A DNA stretch of 64,000 bases from Chrysemys picta bellii (taxonomy: Eukaryota; Chordata; Testudines; Emydidae): the NCBI RefSeq assembly GCF_011386835.1, contig NC_088791.1:128998943-129062942 (forward strand), written 5' to 3'. Shown in pieces: positions 54,955 to 64,000 of the stretch (positions are counted from its first letter, which is position 1; each line of letters starts with the position of its first letter). A model generated the notes under the pieces. It searched no databases, had not been told where the DNA came from, and was given only the letters and a program-made list of their open reading frames with translations. Both the position numbers and the translations under genes were made by a program.

Positions 54955-57900
54955 CATTCAACTGATACATTGCAAGGCTAAGATCGTGACTATTGTAGTA
55001 TCAGCAACACATGGAGCATTAGGGCCAGGGTACACTTTTACTGTTAATATAACATGAAATTCGGTTCCTTTTAGAGAGTTTTGGGCTTGTGAGTAACACA
55101 GCATCTTTTCTGGATTTGATTTTTATAATGCTCCTCCCATTTTGCATATACATGTTCCCTATCTCAGGGTAGCATTTTCACTCCTATCTGGCACAAAAGC
55201 CATTAAAAAAAAAATAGAGTGGGGAGCAGGAATAGAATTGTCCAGAAATCATTCCAGACATGACATGGTCCCATGCAACAAAGAACATTAACATGCCAAA
55301 AACCCTCCACAACTAAAACAATCTAGTTTTTCGTTACTTACAAGTGGCTGTCAGCAGCACTGCAGTCAGGAGAGACAGTCTGCCAGTACCCAGTTAAAGC
55401 AACAGCAGCTAATCATGTGAAACAGCAAGACAAATGCCAGGTAATGAAAAACAAATGTCGAAGGCCTTACTGGGTGTGCAGTAAGCCATGTATCTTGCCT
55501 CTCCAGCTACGATAGTTCTGCAGGTGCTTTGCCCATTGCTTTTTACAGCCATAGTCAGAGGTGGGTTTGAGTGCTGATTTAAAGTTAATTTAGGGAAATT
55601 GTGCCTTTATTGTTAAGGATTCCCCCTCCCCCCTTCATCTTTGTTCTGCTTTTAGGGGTGATCTAAAGTGCAGGATGATTCAAACATCAACAAGGGAGTG
55701 GGGGGAAATCAACCCCAAAGAACAAGGAACAAAATGTTATCAGGGCAGTAGGAAAAAGCAACATCCCCCCCTTCCATTAGTCCCCCTCCAACCTGGGCAT
55801 ACACAGAGGGGAAGGTTTAGAGTCTACATTCTGCTCCAACTGAAAACCAAGAGCTTACCTTCCCCCTCAGTGCAGTTTACTAAATACATTTCCTTGCCTA
55901 ACCTCAGGCTGTGGGGGCATTTGTAAAAGGGAAGGGGTACCGGAGGCAGCGGGGAAGAAAGTAGGCAGGACTCCGCTCTAGAATCTGAGGGCTTAGGATG
56001 GTGGCCCCACAGCAGCCCTACTCACTGAGCCCTTGACAAGTGCTGATGAGGAAAAGAGAAAGTCCTGGCAGGACACACAGGAACGTTGCCTTCCTGAGTC
56101 CCAGCATTGTTCCGATTCATGTAAGCTCAGGTCTGGGTTATGCTCTTGGGTTTTATTTAGTTACTGAAGTCTAGCTGGGGTCAGTTCTTTTGTTCTAATA
56201 GCAGAGAAACCCCAGGATGTAGAGAGGTAGGTGTGCTGAGGGACTTCTCTCAGGCTTTTCACTGTGGCATAGGTGCCCTGCCTCCAGTCCCCAGATGCAT
56301 GTCCCAAATCCCCCGCCCCTGCTGTGCAGCACTTACAACCACTCCCCTCCATCCCTGCGCCCTGCACCTAGATCAACCGGATCCCTTCGAACCCATAAAC
56401 CCTTTTTCCACCCACTCACCTAACTAGTGCCCTGATCACCTCATACACAACCACCAAAACCTGCTCCTCCTGACTGATACCTGAACCCTTGTGATGCCCT
56501 TCCACATTCCCTTTCCCCAAGTACTCAGTCATGCCTTTCTTCCCAGGTGCAAAAAACCCTCGTTTCCACCATACATTTCCATCCCCTCAGCAGTTAGACC
56601 TCTGCTGTCTTCTCCCCCCAAACCACTCCGCTCCTCTCCTCTCTGCAAATCTCACTTGGAAACTCCTTAGGCACCTTGTCCTGACCTCTGATTTCTCAGC
56701 GTGTTCTTCTGGATGGAATCAGCTTCCAGGTGTCATCACCCAAAGTTGGTCACTTTCCACAGCTTAAAAAGGAACATTTAAGGGCAGGAGACCCAAGATC
56801 CAGACTGAGTTTTTCCCCTTCCCCTTAAACAAAACAAAACCTATAAGATTTTGCAGAGAGATTAGTGTTCCTATTAGAAGTGTCTCAGTGCTCTCCTCTG
56901 CCGTAAGAACAAGCCCAGCCCAGCAACCCTGCAACAATCACCACCACCCTGTGCCCACACACAATAGAAGAAAGTGCTGAAGGACAAAGAAACCAGTTTC
57001 TGTTTCCAGCTTCCAAAGCGTGCTTGTGAACTGGCTGGAAAAAAAAAAAGGTGGAAATTAGGAAAAGTACATCAATGGATGTCAAAGCATCTGATGCCTC
57101 ATGAGACATTAACACGTTTCATTTTCAGACAGCCCTCCTACCCACAGTAGGTGTCGCTTTCTGATCTTTTCTGCCTTTACTCTAATTCTTTGGATATTTG
57201 CATAAAAGCTGGATATTAATCTCCAGACGTCATCTGCTGCTCACTCCCCACCTGAAGTCAAATAACCCTGTTTGTAACATCATGCTCATTTCCACAGCAA
57301 CCAATTGTGATTTCCCAGACAGGACAATGATTGCTGCAGTTGAAGAATGAGCCACAAAAGCACATTAAATTCCTTAGGAAGCAAAGATCTGGTTTTCATT
57401 AAATACCCCAAGTAATAAGAATCAAGGGGAATAAAATACAGGAAATAGACAGTACGTAGGCCCAGCTTTCAGGGGATTATTCAATGCTGTCCCTCAGTCT
57501 AAGTGAGACTCTATATCAGGGCTGACCTGTGCTTAGCAGGACAGGGACCAAATTGCTCCTCTGTTGAGGTACAAGGCTTACAACAACTAAGATTTCCCCC
57601 CCGCCCCCCATAGCTTGATTATATCCCTTTAATTATCTCCTCCTCTCTGTCCTCCTTCATGGCCAGATCTCCTCTCCAGTGTGTCCAAAATGCTGCCACT
57701 ATTAGTATTTCTAATGATTTGCAATACAGTAGTGCCCATCAGGTTATACAAGAAACTTGGCTGATTTCTTTTGAAAAAGAAAAATAGTGCAGGAAAAGTT
57801 ACTGACTAGAGAACAGCTTCTCTCACTGAGTCATCACTGGGTCCCACGTGTTGAAAAGGAAGGCCCTGTTCTGCCCTCATTTGCACAGGTGCACTGACTG

Positions 57901-58124
57901 ATGGAACACAGCAGAATCGGGCACCACTGTTTCCCAATGGGGGGTGAACAGTTCTCAGAACTCCTTTCAGAACTGCTCCTTTCTTTTAAGTGCCTTTTCT
58001 CCCTGGACTTTTAAGGCCCCCTAACTTGCCAACATCTGTCCTTCCAGCTGAGAAAAGGTGGCGGCAACGCTACCACCTATTTCTAGGGTGCCCACCACTG
58101 TTTCTGCACTTTAAACAAACGTGA
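54955..58124. other. Intergenic sequence, nothing recognised
   Basis: No supported exon, tRNA-like element or bounded transposon. Confidence 0.4.
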
Positions 58125-58265
58125 CAGACAAAGGTTGGAAGGGGAAACTGAGGCATGGGGAGGTGAAATGACTTGCCCAAAGTTGCACAACAGCCTAATG
58201 GTAGAGCCATTGACCTGAACCAATATCTCCTGAGTCACAGTCCAGTGCCCTATGCACTCGCTATG
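58125..58265 (-). repeat. MIR-like SINE, antisense
   Basis: GGGGAAACTGAGGCATGGGG ... GAAATGACTTGCCCAAAGTT is the reverse complement of the MIR core; the following GAGTCACAGTCCAGTGCCCT is the antisense tRNA-related head. Confidence 0.75.
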
Positions 58266-60323
58266 ATGCCCCCCCATCATCTTTCTCAGCTGCGTTTCAC
58301 TCTGTCACTCTTCTCTGAGCCCCTCCAATTGTCTGTCTTATTGCTAGAAACAAGCTATCAATGCTCTGCACCCACTCTGCCCGGATCTGTAGCTCTGCAT
58401 TATCTCCTGTTACGTTCCTCCCCTTGGTCAGCTAACATCACCTTCTCCAGGCTCTCCTATCCAGTTTTCTTCCATCCTGTCCACAGTCAAGTCTCACTCT
58501 ATCATAATGCCTAGGAATTAAATAAAGGAATAAAAGGAAGAGCCTGATTGAGTAGCTGGGAGGTCTAATTACTATAACCCTGAGCCTCTCTCATCCTATC
58601 CCCTCCCCATCGTTCGTTGCTCTGACTTGCTGCAGCACCTAAAATTACACTGGACAGTCTCTGGGATTGAAACCAAGCGTCCTGTTGTGTGCGACTCATA
58701 GCACACCGGTGGGTGCTGCCAATAGAATAAATCGGGAAAGAAAGTGGACTTGGCCTGGGGAAATGACTGGGGGAGGGCGCGGGGGGGGGGGGGGGAGAGA
58801 AAGGGTTTGGCCACTGAACGGGGAGAGATGGGACACGGTGCTTATCGGTTGGGGGAGGGGAGGGGAAAGAATTTTGGCAATATTGGCAGATGGGGGGGCA
58901 CTTATGGGATCCTCCCGCCTACACCAACTTTAAGATCCTTTCCAGCCTCCAGACAACCAGGCTGTCCTGTTTTACTACAGTGCCCCCACTCACCCGCATC
59001 CCTAAGAGTGCAGCTTGGATTTCAGCTAAATCTAAGCTAGACCCCAGCATGGAACTTTCCCGTTCAAATATTTTACGTTCTTCCATGAGATGGAGTCTGT
59101 AGAGATGCAAACCCTCCCCTAAAATTTTGGAAAGACTACATCCGCTGTCACCACAGACGCCTTCTGATGCATGGGTGTGTGGGCAGGGCAAGGCAGGGCT
59201 CACATACAGAGGCCTGCAGCTGCTTCGCTTGGTTTTAAAGTCGCTGAGTCAAACACGTATCTCGCGGAGGCCCCCAAGTTGGCCACACCAGGAAAAGCCA
59301 GGCATTCAAAGGAGCACATTTGTGTTAGGAATGTACAAAGTGTAATTCAAAACCAGCTTGAGTTTCAAGCTTGGAGCTTTCTCTTACCTCACTCTACTGG
59401 GCATGCTGTGATTCCCATGCAAACTCCTGCCAGCTAAGGACAGAATTCCCCTGCTGAATCTAAAACAGGTTGAACAAGTTCAACAGCAACTGCAGGACCG
59501 AACACAGGATTTCACATTCCCAGCTTCTTAAAGAAGCACTGGCAAGATTGGTGGATCCCAAAAATCTCATCTCTTACCTTTTCACAGCAGCCCAGGCCTC
59601 TTCTGCTCCCCCTCCCTCCCACCAGCCAGAATGATTCAATGTGGTTTTCTCCCCTCCTCTGATATAAAATCAGATGCGGCATTCCAGCACTCTCACATGC
59701 TATGTGCAATGCAAGAATCATAATTGCGCTAAGAAAATGGATACATTTCAGGCTTCCCATGGGTCTTATTGGAGAGGCGGGAATATTTTTGGAAGTTATT
59801 TTTTACATCAGCCATCCCCAGTGTGCCTAGTGAGCAGGATTTCATCGGTCCTGCGATACTTTCGGAGGCCATGATAACTGGTGCAATGAAGAGCCATGGT
59901 AGGGCTGCAGCAGATCCACAACTTCAACTAGTCTGTTGGCCTGCCATTGTCTTACCTGCTTATTATTTGCCTCAAGAAGGGGCAGAGGGTGGCTTAAAAA
60001 AAAAAAAGGCAACTCAGAAATGGCCCAGAGGAAACGCAGACCAGTTATTCTGGGATCTGCAGCCTGCCATGCCTCACTGTCTTGTTTCTCTGTAAGAAAT
60101 TACTTTTGGGAAGGCAGCTACATTTGTGCATCAAAGCACAGCACAACTATTGTGTACACTAGCATAGATGAGGGCTTCACTAACCCCAACAGTATGTGAA
60201 CATTATAAAGTCTTCCGTCACCCTGCAGTAGCACTGACTCAGCACAAGGGGGCTGTCACTCTTCAGAGGGAAAAGAGGGCACAGTCTCTTCTCAGGCTAT
60301 AGTAGTGATTTACTAGTCACTAC
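58266..60323. other. Intergenic sequence, nothing recognised
   Basis: G-run at about 58780-58794. GTCACTAC at 60316-60323 is the target duplication of the next element. Confidence 0.4.
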
Positions 60324-61085
60324 TAGGGTTACCATATTTAAAAAATAAAAAAAGAGGACACTCCACAGGCCCTAGCCACGCCCCTTTCCCACCCCAACTC
60401 CGCCCTTTCCCCAAAGTCCCCGCCCTAACTCCCCCTCCTCCCTCCCAGCCACGTGAAAAGGGCTGCCCGAGCGCTACCAGCTTTACGGTTTGCCGGGCAG
60501 CCTCCAAACCCTGCACCCCCGGCTGGCGCTTCCCCAGCGCAGCTGGAGCCCGGGAGGGGAAGCGCCCAGCCGGGGGCACAGGGTCTGGAGGCTGCCCAGC
60601 AAACCATGAAGCCGGTAGCACTCGGGCTTCGGGCAGCCCCTATGCCTCCGGACTCTGCGCCCCCAGCCGGGCACTTCTCCTCCCCGACTCCAGCTGCTCT
60701 GCTCCTCCCCGGACTCAGACTTCAGCTCTGTTTAAGAGCCAAGCTGCCCGAGCCAGCGCTACCGGCTTCGGGCAGCCCCCCTTGCCTCCGGACCCTGTGC
60801 CGCCGGAGCAGAGCAGCTGGAGCCGGGGAGGAGAAGTGCCCGGCCGGCGGCTGGGGTCTGGAGTCAAGGGGGCTGCCCGAAGCCGGTAGCGCTGGCTCGG
60901 GCAGCTTGGCTCTTAAACAGAGCCGAAGTCTGAGTCCGGGGAGGAGCAGAGCAGCCGCGGGAGGGGAAGTGCCCGAAGGTATTTTTCCCGGACATGTTCG
61001 GCTTTTTGGCAATTCCCCCCGGATGGGGGTTTGATTGCTGAAAAGCCGGACATGTCCGGGAAAAACCGGACGTATGGTAACCCTA
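60324..61085. mobile_element. Non-autonomous hAT element, same family as 4244-9991
   Basis: Termini TAGGGTTACCATA and TATGGTAACCCTA, flanked by a perfect octamer GTCACTAC (60316-60323 and 61086-61093). The right half contains CCGGACATGTCCGG-type motifs shared with the left end of 4244-9991. The GC-rich interior includes a fold-back (next entry). Frames on both strands are composition artefacts. Confidence 0.9.
60708..60945. repeat. Long fold-back inside hAT element
   Basis: The segment from GGACTCAGACTTCAGCTCTG through GCCCGAGCCAGCGCTACCGG to GCAGCCCCCTTG (60713-60785) is mirrored at 60867-60945 (CAAGGGGGCTGCCCGAAGCC ... GCCGAAGTCTGAGTCC), nearly perfect over about 75 bases with an 80-base spacer. 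Confidence 0.85.
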
Positions 61086-61237
61086 GTCACTACAGAGAGA
61101 GAAGCACAATACCCATCTGGCTCCACACACTAAAGACTTGGGTTACCAACAGAGCACAGAAGTTTGTTATGTAACTCCCCCAAACAAAATAACTTTGCAC
61201 TGTCTTATCCCAGGATCTAACAGCATTTTATAAATAT

Positions 61238-61412
61238 TCATTTTCACAGTATTCCTGTGAGATTGGTAAATATTATCCCCATGTTACACATGGGGAAACT
61301 GAGGCACAGAGGAAGTGACTTGCTCAAGATCACCTAATGTTGAAGAACTGAAAATAGAACTCCGGAGTCCTACTATAGCTAATTCCACAGTAGTCATGCT
61401 AGGCCACACTGC
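61238..61412 (-). repeat. MIR-like SINE, antisense
   Basis: Contains CACATGGGGAAACTGAGGCA followed by AAGTGACTTGCTCAAGATCA, the complement of the MIR core, and CTGTGAG/TATTATCCCCAT from its 3' part. Confidence 0.75.
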
Positions 61413-61611
61413 CTCGTCTTGTTGGACTCATAAGGGGATTGGGAAGGGGATTCCTAAGCTGGGTTTTAAAAGCTCACTACACCACGACTGTCCCCACCCT
61501 TAGCAGTCCTCTCCAAACCCACTTCTTTGGCATGGTAGCAGGGGTTGTTTTAAAATTAACAGTAAAATATAAAATCTGCCTATGTCCCTGATCCTACAAA
61601 CACTTACTGTC

Positions 61612-61771
61612 AAGACTGGATATCTTCCAGAAAAGATATGCACTAGCTCAGCCAGAAGTTATAGGCTTGATCCAGGAATCACTGGGTGAAATTCTATGGC
61701 CTGTGTTAGGCAGGAGTCCTGAATACATGATCATAACCACCTCTTCGTGCCTTAAAATCTATGAACTCTAA
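61612..61771 (+). mobile_element. CR1 LINE 3'-end fragment
   Basis: AAGACTGGATATCTTCCAGA, GGTGAAATTCTATGGCCTGT and the ending CCTTAAAATCTATGAACT match the CR1-like 3' end at 15300-15455. Confidence 0.7.
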
Positions 61772-61795
61772 GCACAAGTAGTCCCCGGGAAGAGA

Positions 61796-62030
61796 GAGGA
61801 AGGATGGTCCAGTGGTTCGGCTGCTAGCCTAGGACTTGGGAGCTCTGGGTCAATTCACTGCTTGACCACACACTTCCTGTGTGAACTTGGGCAAGTCACA
61901 TAGGCTCTCTGTGTCTCGGTTCCCCATCTGGGATAACAGCACTGTCCTACCTCACAGGGGTGCTGTGAAGCTATATACATTAAACACTGTGAGGTGATCC
62001 GATATTATGGTGAGATGGGGAGAACAGGTA
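61796..62030 (+). repeat. tRNA-derived MIR-like core SINE
   Basis: The head GGATGGTCCAGTGGTTCGGC has an A-box-like GTCCAGTGGTT and a B-box-like GGGTCAATTC; the core is TGAACTTGGGCAAGTCACAT and CTCTGTGTCTCGGTTCCCCA; the tail is CACTGTGAGGTGATCCGATA. A rather complete copy. Confidence 0.75.
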
Positions 62031-64000
62031 GGTACCTGAGAGAGATGGAGACTGACTGCAATGGAAGTCAATAGGATGAGTTGATGTCAAGGCAATTCTT
62101 AATGGGCTTTAAATTAGACATATGCATTAGCATTTACAAAGTCTGGGCCTGTATAATTAGAGAGTTAAATAACATTTTGACATTTACTGGAGACCAAACC
62201 TACCTCAGCTGTTACATTCCTTCGCCTTCTCCCACACAATGCAACAAAACTGAAGTTACTCTATTTTTTTCCACTCAGTTTTATTATAAAAATCAACATT
62301 TCATTTGTTACAACTCAGTTTATAGTAATAATTGAAAAGGGATTTTTGTACAAGGTTTATATACAGCTTAAAAGTAAAGCACTTTATTTTACAAAAAAAA
62401 AGTTAGTGAATGAGTGGATAGGGCTGACCAAATGTTGGCCATTATAATATAAATACATCCTTGCAAAGCACCATCGTACCAAAGTTGATGAACAAGAGAC
62501 ACCAGCTGGCTTTAAGACAATGACAAACAGTGATTAAAGCTTACAAAAAAGGATAAAAACAAATAAAAATAAAATGATAAAAATCTGAAAGCAGCACCAG
62601 ATCCTTCACTTGCAAACGAGGCTAGTTCAGCTTAAGCCTGGTGGTATCCTCTTTACAAAAGACTCTTCTGTTTTCCCTTCTTGACCCTTAACTGTTTGGC
62701 TTAAGGCTCCAGCTGACTTAGTGAGTCTTTCCCAGCTTTTCTTCATTTAAAAGATGGGGAAGGATGTAGGACAGCTCTTCAACAATCCCACCACACCAGG
62801 GTACTTTACTAAGATAACTTCTGGATGGAATCTAGTTTGCCAGTTGTGCCCCGTGTAACTTTGGAGCTGGATTTCCCAGCTCCAATTAATTTTGCTTTAG
62901 CATCATTCAGAATCCATCAAGGTCTTCTTCCCTTATTTAAAAAAATTACTACAGAAATTTGCCCAACATTCTACAATTTCTAATAGCATTTGAACCTTTA
63001 CTGCTTAAAAAAAGTTGCAATATTGCGTGCCTGCCCTGTACTTAAGAGCTACAAGAACTATTCCTAATTAATTTTCTTTATGCATACTCCGCATGGCAAA
63101 TAAATTGAGGCTTACGTTTCAAGTGAAATCCCCCCAAAAGTAAGAAAATTCCAGGGATAGAAAAGCTGCTTTGGACAATAATTTAAAAATTACTTTTGCA
63201 TTCAATAATCAGTAACATTTACTGATTCTTTCTGGTAGAAGCAAGAAGTAATCAGCTATTTTTGCATGGTGTGTGCAGAAAACGGAGAATCTGCCCATAA
63301 CTACACCATGTGACCTTCACACTAGGGACAAATGTGACACGGAAAGTAACTGATTACTTTCTAGAATGAAATTTTTGAACGGCACAAATTGACCCGGGAA
63401 TTTCAGTTTTAGCATTTCCCTCTAGAATGGGAAAACTTAAAATTCATTCAGGTAATGTCTATCAAGCTGATAAGACTGGAAATACTCACGATAGTTGCCT
63501 TTCAATAAAATTTAGATAGATTGGACACATTCAAAGAAGGGGGAAAAAAAGGCCACAAGGCAGAACTCAGTTTGGGTGTGTAATTTATGTAATGGAGCAT
63601 TGATAGAAAGCATTCATCATAAAGGTAGGGGTAATGTACAACTTGGAGACCAGATCACCAAAGCCCAACAATGCAGGAAATGAGGTATTCTCCATTTCCC
63701 TTCATGCACCAGCAATGGAGTGTAATATCTGCTGGCACCAAGCAGCTTAAAAGTACACTTTCATTTATCAGTAAGCGAGGTCTGACAGACTGATTTCCAT
63801 GTAACTGTAAAATACATGGAAAATTCTTACTAATTTGCATTAATTATCAAACTAATGATAATGTATCACATAATGGAATTTTCCCTTTAGTTTCTGGTAT
63901 CTATAGTAGTATATGTTCTGTAGTATGTTTTGTAGATGCAATCAAGTCTAGGTAATATGAGACACTAGAAGCTCCCATTACCTCTTTGCAGAGAGGCAGG
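62031..64000. other. AT-rich unique-looking sequence, possible convergent 3' UTR
   Basis: No repeats or coding frames recognised. Minus-strand AATAAA motifs are present (for example the complement of TTTATT at 62280-62285 and near 62384). In human, LRP6 lies next to BCL2L14 in the opposite orientation, so a minus-strand 3' UTR is plausible here. No sequence match to LRP6 was established. Confidence 0.25.

Noticed and set aside
60453..61126. 193-codon plus and 134-codon minus frames
   Set aside because: Both arise in the fold-back interior of a hAT element and mirror each other through the inverted repeat.

Overview
The window is vertebrate nuclear DNA, most probably from a hidden-necked (cryptodiran) turtle. 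Evidence: a tRNA-derived SINE with the tail shared with CR1 LINEs, as in the tortoise pol III SINE family (28976-29153, minus); CR1 LINEs of several ages ending in ATTCTATGAT-type motifs; many hAT and Harbinger DNA transposons; MIR-like core SINEs; and one multi-exon gene with GT-AG introns. There are no prokaryotic features, rRNA genes, tRNA genes or CRISPR arrays. Species assignment is inference from repeat families.

The one host protein-coding gene I can support is BCL2L14 (apoptosis facilitator Bcl-2-like 14, Bcl-G), plus strand, five coding exons at 30526-30947, 34896-35054, 36253-36323, 37695-37967 and 38977-39018. All four junctions keep frame (phases 1, 1, 0, 0) and give a 319-residue protein with a BH3 helix and a C-terminal BH2 segment. 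Human BCL2L14 lies between ETV6 and the oppositely oriented LRP6, so the repeat-poor AT-rich right end (about 62300-64000) could be the 3' UTR of a convergent minus-strand gene. That is a hypothesis only.

Left part (1-30 kb) is a mobile-element landscape. A hAT-type element with 8-bp target duplication (4244-9991) carries inside its 225-240 bp GC-rich tandem repeats a complete 4.58-kb R2-type non-LTR retrotransposon (4766-9344). The R2 begins with a candidate HDV-like self-cleaving ribozyme, followed by a 20-21 bp tandem array and a long ORF (C2H2 fingers, Myb-like domain, reverse transcriptase, CCHC knuckle, restriction-like endonuclease) broken by two frameshifts and a stop. Its insertion point, deduced from an unoccupied neighbouring repeat, reads CTTAGG/TAGGGG and resembles the 28S R2 target CTTAAGG/TAGCC. 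At 18765-23618 lies a full-length Harbinger with a HARBI1-like transposase (plus), a two-exon Myb/SANT-like protein (minus) and, in that gene's intron on the opposite strand, a small ORF with a tentative BEN-like domain. A 5'-truncated CR1 follows (24147-25484), then a mariner-like repeat and a ZBED-type hAT with 216-bp inverted arms, split by the turtle SINE.

Right part (39-64 kb): further hAT non-autonomous copies, most with recognisable 8-bp duplications (38644, 42957, 43430, 44166, 54667, 60324), a complete but inactivated ZMYM-type hAT transposon (48310-51291, perfect 8-bp duplication), a palindromic repeat that I associate with Penelope-like elements (46001-46137), MIR-like SINEs, and long stretches where I see nothing recognisable.
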